A stretch of DNA of 64,000 bases. Source: Litoditis marina. Taxonomy: Eukaryota > Nematoda > Chromadorea > Rhabditida > Rhabditidae. The stretch lies in NCBI GenBank assembly GCA_964036275.1, contig OZ038435.1:15291634-15355633 (forward strand), given 5' to 3'. Below the pieces are notes generated by a model. The model did not search any database. It was not told where the DNA came from and saw only the letters and a program-made list of their open reading frames with translations. The position numbers and the translations under genes were made by a program. Shown here piece after piece: positions 49,466 to 61,500 of this stretch (position 1 is the first letter of the stretch; the number at the start of each line of letters is the position of its first letter).

Positions 49466-52400
49466 AGAGAGGAGAGGGAGAGAGAGGGGGAGAGAAAGAG
49501 AGAGGGAGAGGAAGAGAGAGAACAAAAAGAGAGAGAGATGACCAGAGTGAGGGGGGGGGAGAAAGATTCTTACCAGATTATTGCACATTTCCAGTACAAG
49601 GACCGCGCCGTCCGCAACACCTACGCGGATTTGGTGATGGATGATGACGAGGTCAGTGCAACAACTTTTAATCTGAAGTGTTTCAATCAATAAAACCTCC
49701 AAAACTTTAATGTTTGTTGTATTGTTGTTTGTAACACCAATCCGGATTGGGTGAATTTTATTATAGATCTGTTTTATACAAAACCGGTCAGGACAACAGA
49801 GAATTGAGATTCTGGTAAAACACAGATTTTTGGCAGATAAGTTCGAGAAAAATGATGACATTTATAAAAGCCAATTTGTAAAATTAGAAACTATCGATTT
49901 TCTACAACTCTGTTTTCGGTCGGATTAGTCGAATATACGATATAGAACAAAAGTTTTGGAAAATAGGGAATTGTCGATTTTCATTGAATTCAGATGAGGG
50001 CGTTCGGTGTGGATTCAATGTGGACACCGGATATCGCACCACAGGGAGGAAGGACACTGGGGTATAGTTTGCGGTTTGCACCATTCCCACTGAGACTTTG
50101 GCAGAGTGCCAATGAAACTTCGAATGAATATATTTGATTGAAATAACATTTTTTTTGTTAATAAATTTCGCCCACGTACTGTAACAAAGGTTCACTGCCG
50201 CTCAAAAGATTTACAAGTGTTTTGTGAAACATTACCATGGAGAAAACCAGCCTAGCAATTTGCTTGGCACGTTGCCGAGGTCTCAATGAGAATTATTGAA
50301 AATATATAGTGTTCACTCTTCCAGAAGCTTTATTTGTAGTTTGATCCCATTGTTTTTTGTCGAAATTCGAAACATGACGTTACATATATAGTTTTGACAT
50401 TCATTTGCGTCAACTATGTATGATTGGCCAGCTACAAAAGCGAGAGAGCATTAAGGTCAATGAGAGCGCAGACAGTCCGAGACAATCTGCGTCTCCCTGA
50501 CCTCAAAGGCAGCAAGGACACTGGGGTTCGTTCATGAAAAACGTGAAATTGTAGTCAGAAATATCCCAAACTGCCAGATGCCAACCGGCGTCTCCTCAAT
50601 CAAACGCTATTTCTCTGCTCTCACCTTCCACCACATGACAAGTCTCACGAAATTTCCACGAAGCGAAAGACTCAGACTCTCACGTCTTTCATTCTTTCTC
50701 CTGAATCGAAAAATTCTGAGCAGAATAAATTCGAAATTTGGATACAATTTTCTCAGGTAAAGAAAATACGAAATGTCGAGGAAACGGTATTCGTAGTTGG
50801 TTGCTGTCTTCCATTCATTCTGTTGTGTCTTGGTATAAAATATTAACCTTACAACACGTTGAATGCTCAAATTGTATGTGAAAACATGAAAGTTTGTATA
50901 GTTTTTTAAATATAATTCAGCCCCCGCCGTCCTCCTTCGCAAGGTCGTTTCGTGGCCAGAGTGGAGGGTTCTCCGAAACGACGAGAGAGTGTGCAGAAAC
51001 GAGAGACGTCAGCCAAGCAGAGAACACGAACTCCCGACGCCAACTATGCACCGAATTTCACGAAAACAGAGAAACCTACAGAATGGGATGTGAGTTATTA
51101 TAGTTGTTACACTTCTCAAGTGGTCTCTAACAGTACGCTTTCAAGTTTTAACTTTAAATTGGTCAATAAATATTGTGTGTAAAAAATGTTTGAATTGTTG
51201 AATTTTATTGTTCAAACCGATACGAGGTCCACGAGGTAAAACCCAACAATATACCAATATGGCTAGGTTCATTGACAGTAGGACATGGAAGAGGTTGTTT
51301 AGTTCTACTTTCGTTTTCATACTATGTTTTACTGATCACATAAGTCATGAGTAACTTCGTTGTTTGGTTTCTGTTTCGATAACAAATTTTCTTTTAACAA
51401 TGTAGTTCAATTTGACTACCTCGGTTTCATAATCTTTGTGCAATGAACATTATCAAATTATATTAATAGTTCGTTATTAAACACGACGGAAAGTTTCCAT
51501 GGTGACCTCTAGTCCTATGGTACACAACTATAAATGAGTTTCACCTGCACATAATCGAAAAAGTGAACCTGAAGTAGTGATATTAGCCATAGACCATAGT
51601 TATGTTGTTTTTAAATCCACATGAAAAACTTCCGGCGACTTTTTCATGTATGATTTATCAAAGGAGACCGTTTAAATTGGATGTATCAACCCCAAATTTC
51701 AGCCGGATATCCGTAGATTATTTCTATCTGCAAAACTGCCGGTCTGTAGGACTGTAGGGCATGCACGTGCAAAACGTGGCTGAAAACTGAATACATGAGC
51801 TTGCAATAGCCAATTTTTTTGTCTGGTGACTCGTCTCTTCACTTGTAGCTTGTCGCTTGTAGCGATTCATAATAAACGTGGGAAAAACTGAGAACCTTAA
51901 TTTTAAAATACTTATTCGTGAATAAACCTCATATGTTAATCTTAATTTCAGCCGTATATCCGTAGGAATGGCCGCCTCGCCAACATGCCGAAAACCACGG
52001 ATGCGGCGGCCAGGTCAATGGTAGATGATCCATACCAACCGAAGAGGACTTTCGGGTGAGTTTGATCATCAATTTTGTTATTTCTTTAAAAACATTAATA
52101 GAAAAATGCACCTCGCAATGGTCGTTTTCGAGTTTCTGAGGTAATTGGCTGATAGTTGAAGCGTCACTACTGCTAGTCTCGTGTCCTTGGGTTGGCTTCT
52201 TAGATTGTTTGATGATGTAAAGAATTGAAAGAGAAAGAATAAAATGTAGAGTGAACAATACTCTACGTTTTATTCTTTCTCCTAAATCTACAATCATAGA
52301 TTGTAGTGCCACATATACCAATGTGGAAAGACACGTGTTCAATCGCGAATAAACATTCTATTCTATATTCTATTCATCGAGTATGGAATTAGACTATCAA

Positions 52401-55400
52401 TTATTCCAATAAGTGTTTCATATATTTACTAGTTTTCACTACACTAAATGGCTTTCAGTACGTGTGAGTATTGTGATGAGACGGATTGGTTGCTTCAACA
52501 CTGCATCATTTTGATGATAACTTATTGAAACTAAAATAATAATAACAATAACAATAACAACAACAACAACAATAATAATAGCATCTTTCAGAACCTGTGA
52601 GTATTGCGGTGAGACGGGATCCCTGATGGGGAGTCGCGGGGGGATGGAGGAGCACTACAAAAGAGAGTGCACAGTCATGAACAAGTGCAGATACTGTCAG
52701 AAACTCATACCGGTAAATTGACTAGTAAAATGCAGCAGACTTTGAAACGTGAAAAACGCATAACTTATGCACGTTTTCTTTGTCGATTTTCGAATTCTGA
52801 TCTAAAACTGCTTCTGTTTTACGCCCTGTATTTCACCTGGCGGCGTAGCAATCCCTCAAAATTCTCATGAGATACCTCATGAGATATTCGCATGAGCTTC
52901 TCATGAGATTCTATTGATTGCTATGCTACAACATTGATGGTTCACGAGTAGCTCACGAGGTATCTCATGAGAAACTCATATGAACTTCTCGTGAGATTGG
53001 AGGGATTGCTACGCCGCCAGTAGTATGTGAAGACTCATAACTTTGCGTTTTGAATGTAGTCTCACCTGCTGGTGTTTTACAAAACACCAACGTGCCCAAA
53101 ACGCACGCCGGTGAGAATACAATTGTAACATGTGAGCGAACTATACCGATCGATCAAAGTTAAGCAAATTTTAGGGGAACTGTGTTTTTCACTGCTTTTA
53201 TTAATTTAGAATAGGCATCGTAGTGCAACATGCTTTAGTTCACAAAACGGCAAAAAAAATATAATAAAAACCTTTTTTAGGCTTTGACTACCATAAAAGA
53301 ACCGGTTTCAGGTCTCAAAGCTGACGGACCATTATCTGAACCGTTGTTCTTTCCTGGGAGATCGGATGACGTCATGCAAAAAATGTGGACTGGCCATGGA
53401 CAAAATCGATCAGGAAAACGGGGTAGTACATCCGTTGTGCCGAGGTATAGTCGTCGTCATATGAATGGCGGCAGATTACTGTAGATAGATATTTGTGATG
53501 TGTCAAATCGATGTACACTCTCCACCATATGAATATCAGCAGATTACTGTAGATATCAATTTCGCGATGTGTACATAGTTGGATAAGACATCTTCGTCGC
53601 CATAATGGTCAATTTTGACCAAAATATCACGGGACCAAATTTTTTTAGAATTTTGTCGTTATTATGACATGATATTGGGAAGATGCAGAGATTGATTCAA
53701 CAATTGTTTTTTTTCTCAGACGGACCCCCTCCGCCAGGAGCTCAATGGTGTCCCTTGTGCTCAGTGGCCGTAGATGATACTCAAGAGGTTTTATTTATAG
53801 TCCGTTTCACCAATCAATGCCCTTCTACAGTAATCCGTCAGATATTCAGAAATGTTTTTCTGATGAATGGTTCGTTATGTTGGTTTCAAACGTTCAGAGT
53901 TGGTAGTAGTAAACGTGCAGAAGATACTACCAAAAGTTGAAAAGAGCCCAGAAACGCCAATATATCAAACTTTGGCCTGGAAATTTGATCAGATTACTGT
54001 AGAGGGTTATAAGTGGGTGGAACAAACTATACTTATTGTTTATTTATTTATTTTTATTCAATGTTAGCAAAATGCTTTGAAAAGTTCAACACACAGAGGG
54101 ACAAAACGAAAGTCCGAATTATTTGTAACTCAAGTGTTGAGTAGTTTTTAATTTTGCATATACTGTGTTGTTAAGTTTTAGCTGTGTGAGCACAATTTTC
54201 GCGAAAATGTTAAAAACAATAATTTTCTAACAATCGATCGCCCTATTATGAACATTCACAATGAATGTGCACTTTTATCTTTCCCGCACGACGATAGAGA
54301 GTGTGTAAATTGCAGAGAGATTAGAGAGAGCGGACGTCAGACAGTTTTGCAATCAACCAACCCGTACTAGATACGGCGCAGCCAGGAACCCGCCCCCCGG
54401 CCGAAATATTTCGCCAGCTTTGCGCAGTGGCGGTAAAGTGACCAATGAGGCTTTGCCGAGGTGCTTTTATTGCTGGTTGAAAACTTTTCCCAATTGCCCG
54501 CGATGTCCCCTGAAACATGGGTGGCATACGCAATTTTTGAACGCCCCCAGGGGGCAGAAAGAACGAGTACAACAAAAAATCCAAGTAAAGAGGTTACAAA
54601 GAGTATTTATGCTGAACAGTGCCTTCATAATTTTATACTGACAATTCTTACCTATCTCTCTTCTGGGAGCTGGTCAAGTTCCCGATTAGTTGACAAAAGA
54701 CAGTGGTATTGAAGGGGGGGGGGGGGGGGGGGGGGCTGCATTGAATGCCGTATTTGGTTAACGACGTTAGCCGAAAAGGCACGAGAGTCAGAGAAGTGCG
54801 CGCAATCAATATTCATCCACTCCAAATCATCCTCTGCGTCTCTGACGCTAAGCAGTAAGGTTAGTGAAATTTTGAAAACAGAACTTGGAATTGGACATTC
54901 TAGTAAGAAAAGTACATATATCGAATTGTCTCAGTTCGATCTTTTATTTGAAAATTCATTGCAGCCCCCTTTAAATATAAATACGCAACAAATGTTGGAA
55001 AAAAACAAAACAGCATAAACAGCTCAATACCTAATCACGTTTTACATGACTTTCTTGTATTCATATGAGTGTACTGTGTACAATGTCATTTGAGGGAAAG
55101 AGAAACCTATGGAAAACCAACCTTTTTGAACTACCTTTTTAGAGCTGGCAAGACCATTTGAAGAATACGTGCTACAACAACACGCGACGCGAGGGTCCCG
55201 ACCCTGCCACCCCGCCTTTAAACAACGGAAATAGTTCGAATGGACCCGGATATGGGGGCAGTGGCGGCGGGTGGGTAAAGGGAGTACACAAATCTCTGTT
55301 GTAGTTCGATATCAGTTGTAGTTTGACCCTTTCTTTAAAAGGCGGGAAAAACTCAAATTTGGATCGACGGGATATTGGGGAGTGGGTGAGTAAAAAGAAT

Positions 55401-56326
55401 ACACAAATCTATATTGTAGTTTGATATTGGTAGTAGTATGATTCCGTTATTAAAAGACGGGAAAAACTCGTGTAAATAACATAAAGTATGTTGCCACACA
55501 ATATGTTGCCGCTAAAAATTATGGAATAAAAAGGTGCTCATTTAAAATTTTATTTTCCAGACAAGGCGGCAAGGGTGGTTCGGTGTCCCTAAAAGGACGA
55601 ATGATTGACGCCGATAAATTGGTCGTCGCTCTTCAGGTTAGTGACCATAGTCGTCGCCAGAGAAAGGCTGGTATATTGTATGTCTCAGTTTTTGCTGTGT
55701 TTGAACATGTTTCCTGATTTCATTCCGGCGTCGTACGTAAATGTCTTACAATGTTCACCAATGGCTTGTTTCTGATTCACAACTTGATAGTTAGAAACTA
55801 ATTCTGTGATGAGAATTGAGTGAAATGCTAAAAACTGCGGTAACAAAACTATTACAACGAAAATATTCTGCTTTTTTTGCATGAAGCTCAAATAAAAGTA
55901 CATAAAGCAAAACGTAGCGCCAACAATTGTGTCGTGAAGACTTTGCAGCGGCGCGGTGTACTGTATCTTTCAATTTGTGCTGTTTACCAACATTTTTCCG
56001 GTCTGCTAACATAGCTGGTCTTTGACTCATGACCGAAACGCACGGAATCAAACTACAAACACAGCAGATCGAACCGGCAGATATTGTATTCTTTGATCTA
56101 CCAGTCTTTGGTCTTTACTATAGTACTTCTTGTACAAACATATTTCTTCTTCTTGTGGTGAAAACTGTTATTTAAACTAAATACTTTGTTTCAGCAAGTA
56201 CAGATGAAGAAGAAAAAGAAAAAACAGGAACAATTGGAAGCCGCCGAAGCAAAACGAGCGGAGGAGGAAAAAGAGGCTGAAAAAGAAGAAAAAGAAGCGG
56301 AGACGACGAAAACAACCAAGAAATAG
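47932..56326 (+). CDS. CEP104-type zinc-finger-array protein
   Basis: Fourteen exons: 47932-48028, 48369-48459, 48613-48754, 49249-49386, 49595-49651, 49994-50061, 50921-51089, 51952-52055, 52592-52712, 53312-53444, 53720-53787, 55143-55270, 55561-55636, 56195-56326. They total 1524 nt (507 residues), all phases closing. Residues 1-290 are basic and probably disordered. Four C2HC fingers follow: C291-C294-H310-C315, C321-C324-H336-C341, C351-C354-H369-C372, C384-C387-H401-C406. Order, spacing and the words WCPLC and SWQDHL-C-NN match my memory of the centrosome/ciliary-tip protein CEP104. The tail is K/E-rich and likely coiled-coil. The N-terminal fold and TOG domain of CEP104 are not seen, so this is either a short relative or a separate gene sharing the array. 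A microtubule or cilium role is inference. Confidence 0.8.
49091..49215. mobile_element. CACGTGA inverted-repeat element, copy 5
   Basis: CAGTGAATTGAACAGTCCCG at the left and TTTCACGTGACTGTGCAAGT-GACTGAACAGTAT at the right. It ends 33 bp before the acceptor of exon 4 of the zinc-finger gene. Confidence 0.75.
49387..49560. repeat. (GA)n microsatellite in intron 4 of the zinc-finger gene
   Basis: GA repeats with G runs start directly after the exon 4 donor (GAGGTGAGAGAGAG) and fill most of the 208-bp intron. This is the same placement as in intron 1 of the neighbouring reductase gene. Confidence 0.95.
50082..50294. mobile_element. Short inverted-repeat element in intron 6 of the zinc-finger gene
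   Basis: Left CATTCCCACTGAGACTTTGG-CAGAGTGCC, right GGCACGTTGCCGAGGTCTCA-ATGAGAATT. Same family as 36633-36846. It lies about 20 bp after the exon 6 donor. Confidence 0.7.
52459..52530 (+). pseudogene. Partial extra copy of zinc-finger exon 9
   Basis: Behind GCTTTCAG the first ~27 bases closely match true exon 9 (52592). In the phase delivered by exon 8 it reads GTCEYCDETDWLLQHC and reaches a stop at about 52528. It keeps a CxxC and a following HC but has no donor. It is either a dead duplicate or an alternative last exon giving a truncated protein of about 310 residues. Confidence 0.6.
52837..53020. mobile_element. Inverted-repeat element, GGCGTAGCAATCCCTC family (best copy)
   Basis: Perfect 21-bp terminal inverted repeats (first 20 bases CTGGCGGCGTAGCAATCCCT). 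The 184-bp element sits in intron 9 of the zinc-finger gene. The core repeats CTCATGAGA several times. Confidence 0.9.
54300..54745. repeat. Repeat fragment and long G run in intron 11
   Basis: CCCGTACTAGATACGGCGCA-GCCAGGAACCCGC (54361 on) matches 29993-30025. At 54714-54735 lies an uninterrupted run of about 22 G, followed by ordinary sequence. Intron 11 (53788-55142) is the longest of the gene. Confidence 0.75.
55255..55470 (+). repeat. Tandem duplication of about 110 bp at the exon 12 border
   Basis: GGGTAAAGGGAGTACACAAA-TCT ... AAAAGGCGGGAAAAACTC recurs as GTGAGTAAAAAGAATACACA-AATCT ... AAAAGACGGGAAAAACTC, each preceded by a GGATAT-GGGG motif. The duplicated piece includes the last bases of exon 12 and its donor. 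Confidence 0.75.
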
Positions 56327-58591
56327 AATCGGAAATATCTCTCTCTATCCCTCTGTAGTTTTCTTTCTTTTTCTCTCTCTCTGTCTCTATCTCGCTCTCT
56401 CTCTCTTTATCTGTCGAAAATGAAACATAAACCAAAAACACCAATGAATAGAATTGGAACACTTGCAACTTACCTAAAACACCACTCTATCTCTCCTGTA
56501 CTTTTGTGGCTTAAAATTCAAAAATCTTAAATGGTTAGGGTAGAAACTTCTTTCTCGCATATATTCCGCGCTATACTAGATTAGAGTGGTTGACAGATAA
56601 CGACTATGGTCTTATTTACATCAAATCGTAGTTTTGTGAAAGTGCATCATGTCTTATAATTATTCGTGTGAAAATTATTTTTCTGCACATTCAATTAAAT
56701 ATGCGAGAAAGACGATCAAAACTTCTGGAAGAACTGTTTTCTCTCTGTAAATCCTCTATATCAAGGTATCGAGTGACACAGAAGACATCATGGTACAAAC
56801 TAAATGAACTTTAGAATGTTTGACCATCTGAGAACTGAAGAACATCAAGCAGAAAACCAGCTACTCTGAAGTTGAAAAACGAGTTGTTTACCAAGTTTCG
56901 CCGAAGACCCAAGTTGTAAATCAAGGTTCACACAATTTACCAAGACCTTGGTGCACAACTGTCCACCAAACTTTGATTTCACAACTTGATATCAACTAGT
57001 GACCAATTCGGTAGGGCGAACCTTGGTAAACAACTTGTTTAAAAAAAAAAAACACAAGCAAAACACTAAACTTCTGCTCTGGTACCAAACAAGTTCCAAT
57101 TCTTTTCACTCGTATTTGTGCATACAAGTTCTGTAACAACCAGTTATTTCTCCCGTCCTTGATTCAATTTCAATCAGTTTGGGCATTTTCGTTTTCACCT
57201 CGAAAAATTGATGAACAAAAACAATAGAACATAACTTCATTAACAGATACCCTCTCACGTACTCTAGGTCGGGGGGTTCACGTGTGTCAAAGACATTAAA
57301 ATCAAAACTAGAAACACAGGGAAAACGGTTCCTAGGGGAAATTACATTGGAAACAAATATATACGGGGTCAAAGATCAAAATACATACCGGGGAGGTCAA
57401 AGATGAAAGGCGACAATCTTCTGAAAACAAAGACAATTCACAGGGTCGCTGAGCGTATCAGAAAAGAAAAACCTAGGCAGAATAGAAACCTGCGGGCATA
57501 TGGGCAGTATATATAAATTATTACCGAAAAAAGAATACAAAAGAAAGCGAAAAATAATTATTATTACAGGAATACATGCAAAAAGGAATGATCTCTTGTA
57601 CGCATAGTTACAAAGTTTCAGCAAAGTAGTGATAGAGACGTACAAGAAAACATTCCATCTATAAAAAAAATTATACAATACTGCTGATAAAAATAGAAAC
57701 TCATATAGGAGAGAAAAACTACACAGCATATTTACGGATGAAAATAAAAGCCGTGTTACACATGCTGTGAAGCATGCGAATAAAAACATTCGTGCGCAAT
57801 TCGGAACGTCTCGCAAATTTGGAGAGTACGTCAAAATAGAGAATTCAATACCCAAACCCAAGTTGCAAATCAAGCTCGATTTCGAACAAATAATGATAAA
57901 CTTATTGGGTTTGGTATAATGCGGAGATACTATTCGGAGGTAAACCGTAACTTTTAGAGATACAGGTGAAAGCCTGAATTGCGTGAGATTCACACGTGAC
58001 CTAGGTTACAGTGTATAAAGACATTCACGGGAGGTCAAAAATGAAAGTCACCACCCGCTAGAGCACTCCCGTAAGAAGAGGGCGAGGTAGCACGTAATAT
58101 AATACAAAACTAATAAAATTACTTAACTAGTTGATTCTTACGACAAGACGAGCATGGACACGTTTCCACTCTCCCCAAATCTTCAAAGTTCAAAGATCGT
58201 CGTATAGGGGTTGGGGTTAACCTCAAACTGACACCAGCTCTGATTTAAAAGCTCTGCTTACACGTTGTACGTCTGTTAATGCAATCATACAAATCATGTA
58301 CATCGATCTAACTGATGTGAAAAACGTAAACGAGCCATAAAACCAGACAAACTGATGTCAAACTAGCTCGTCTTGCGGCGATCAACACATACACATAAAT
58401 AAAACCATTCACAGGAAAAACCCGGGCAGTTTCTGATAACCTGAGAGGATAAAAAGTGAAGAAACACACCGATGAGGTAGAAAAAGAAGGACAGAAATTA
58501 AATCAATGGCAGTGAATCCTTGGAGATGTGATGAACAGATCAATCGATAATACAGACAGCCGCCCATTTCCAATCAATATCCATCAATCAA
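56327..58591. other. Convergent 3' region between zinc-finger gene and daz-1
   Basis: Contains a CT-rich stretch just after the zinc-finger stop (56338-56415), an inverted-repeat element (56866-57041) and the presumed 3' UTR of the minus-strand daz-1-like gene. A 198-codon minus frame (57993-57397) lies here. It is F/L/C/S-rich, lacks splice context and resembles no family I know. Confidence 0.5.
56866..57041. mobile_element. Inverted-repeat element (MITE), copy 2
   Basis: CTGAAGTTGAAAAACGAGTT at the left and CCTTGGTAAACAACTTGTTT at the right. Its interior (ACTTGATATCAACTAGTGAC) is the reverse complement of the interior at 10747-10780, so the two copies are in opposite orientation. Confidence 0.8.
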
Positions 58592-61500
58592 TTACTGGAA
58601 GACGGGCGATCCGGGAACACTTCCTCCTTGTGTGTGCGGAGACAGGTCTGAAATGACAGAGATACCATATGAAAAATTGTACTTTTTCGTTTGTGAGGGA
58701 AGATCAAACCAGGAATATGCGAATGGACAAAATTCGACAATAATGCTATAGAAACATAAAATTACGGAGATTTGACCCATTTTTGACGTAAGTAACTAGA
58801 GTGCACCGGACCGGCTGTGGACGTATATTGTAAAAAAAAGGACCACTCAGAACAAGCGTCGTTGCAAAACAGTAAATTACTGTTTATACAGCGTGGCTGT
58901 CATGTGTATTGATTTTTCCTCTCGTCGTCTGACGTCTCTTCGGGGCACACTATATCTCTAGATTTGCTGCAATACAGTTTCGTGTTTCGAACAAACGCGA
59001 ATTTGTAATTAACTGCACGTTCCGAGCAGTAAGACGAAAATTGGGTTCATTTTTCGGGCTATTCGGACAATCTGAGATCTAAGTATTGTTGGCAAGTAAA
59101 AATTGACCAAATTATAAATAGAATAGCACTTACTGAACGAGATAAGGCTGCTTCCCGAGCCACTTCTGCTAGAATTCCCCCCGTTGTTTCTGGGAGACAC
59201 GTGCATCTCCTGGAACTTGTTCACCAGGTTCGTCGCCAGATGAGAAGGGGGACTGCGGCAGCTGCGACCATTCTGAAGAGAACCACATGTTATATTTTAC
59301 GTGGCCAACGATAGAACGACTTGGTTAACAACACAGATAATTAATTAAAACCAGGTGTTTGACCTCATATGTACCATGTTAACTCAATGGGGGATTCTAA
59401 CACAATACCGATATGTAACCACAAATGAGCAGAACTGCAGAACTCAATCACTAAACTACACTAAAATCCCTAATCTTGCATCAGAATTCACCAAAATTTC
59501 TCAAACTTAACAAAAGGCCGCTCGTTTTTTCGATTATTCAGCACGGCGTTCTCGCCTACAGTAATTTGTGCGATTAAACTTGTATTGAGCGCCGTCCACA
59601 AAGTTTTCGTGGCGGGACACTGTATCCCACTGCAATTTGGAATGGTCGGAGCACTAATTCGCTGCGTATCGCGCTTATTTTCGAGCGAATCATACGCGGA
59701 GCGTTTAAAAGCGAGGACGCGAGTTCGTTATTTATTAAAGCTATAGTGGAGAACGCCGTGTCAGGCAAGTTTTCCAAAACACATGACCCACCGATCTGGG
59801 TCTAGCCGGTGGACAGGCGGGTGGCAGACTCTTCGTGTCCGAAGGCGGACTTCGAATAAAACGAACGTGTTGCGCGGCCACATTCGCCTGTCGATAACTG
59901 CCGTCCGGGCCGCGGGGACGAGACTCCAACCGAACCGGGGTCATCTTGCTGCGCTCCGCTGAAACGGGAAAACGGTCAGAAAGATCAGACATTGACAATT
60001 AATACGGGCATGTGCGAAAAAGCAAGAGGGCGCAACAAATGTTGATAACACTGGCTGGCAGAGCCAAAAAAAATAATAACTGTAGTAAACACTCGCCTAG
60101 GTCTCTCTCAAAGAGTTAACCAGACAGAAAAAAATTATAATTCACAAATTATACGTTGTACCCTGACACAAATAAACCCGTGCACTGTGCTACGCAAAAC
60201 TCATATTCCCTAATCTAAATTAACCCATAATTTGACGTGCATGAAAAACTATTTTTTAACAGTACCATAGGTGGGCGTACTCGGAGCTTCATTGGACGAC
60301 GAATTGACCGAATTCGATCGATCCGACTGGAACAAATCGATTCGACGAACGGCATTTGACGGACGATGCGGAGTTTCAGAACCGGCGGCAGACTGGAAAC
60401 GAGAAAAATTCAATAAATACATATTTAATATATAATAATTCTTTTTCTCGAATACACCCATACTTGAAAATAAACCGAGGTTACTTTCGAATATTTCTGG
60501 ATTTGACCTCACCACTCTCTACTCCGGGATAAAACCGACTGAAACACGACAACAATATATACAAATTATGAACAGAAGCATGTTGCGTGCATACTATTGT
60601 TCGGGAGACTGAATTATATTTCACTATGTTGTTGCAGTTGTGATTGTACAAATCAATACTTGAGCTCTTGAACTGGATAATGTACAGCTGCTCGGATTAC
60701 TCAATCAAGGTTCGACAATAGTCGCAACAAATTGTAACGATTGCTTTTAACAGTATACTTGGAACCGTGACGAGGTTCAGTAAAACCGAATGCTCGATAC
60801 AGAAGACACACTTTCAATAATTTTTCACATGAAACGGGCTAATCTTATTCAGTTTGCAAACACAACTGACGACGATGTGTGCCGAACTCCAGAATAAACC
60901 CTAGGTAGCTCCTTCGAAATTATCTTACCTCCTCTGAATAAAAGTAAAACATCGGCTATAAACTTCAACAGTCCAACAAAATAACCTCTGACGTGACATT
61001 TTTGTTTTACCAAATATATGCCACCTGGCACATATTCAAGCGTTACCGGTACGTGACAATCAGCTACTAATAGCCATGACGCTGAGCGAACGGTCTAAAC
61101 CCAAACAATTTCAGAATTTCCTACAAAATGTTCGAAACCTTTACAAATTCTAACCGGTGCATTCGAAACACACAATATTCTTCTTTTATTAGCACACAAA
61201 GGAAAGACATACATTTTGCGCGGCGGTCGATCGCTGGGACGCGGTCTTGCCGCAGTTCTGCGCCACTACCGCGGCGTATCCCCGCTGCTGCGGGGTGCCG
61301 GCAGGTTGCGGCTGCGGCTGCTTTTGCTGCACGTCCTCCATGGATGGAGTCATCTGCTGGTGGTAATTGGCAGCCAGGTTCGAGTCCCCAGAAGCACCGG
61401 CCAGGTTGGATGCCGTGTTGTACATGTAGTCCGACTGAAAATCAAAATTTATACTATATAATTATAGTAGACTATACACTCTGTTACAGTGAACTGAAAG

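Noticed and set aside
52000..52342. 137-codon minus-strand frame
   Set aside because: It overlaps exon 8 of the zinc-finger gene on the opposite strand, whose phases close.
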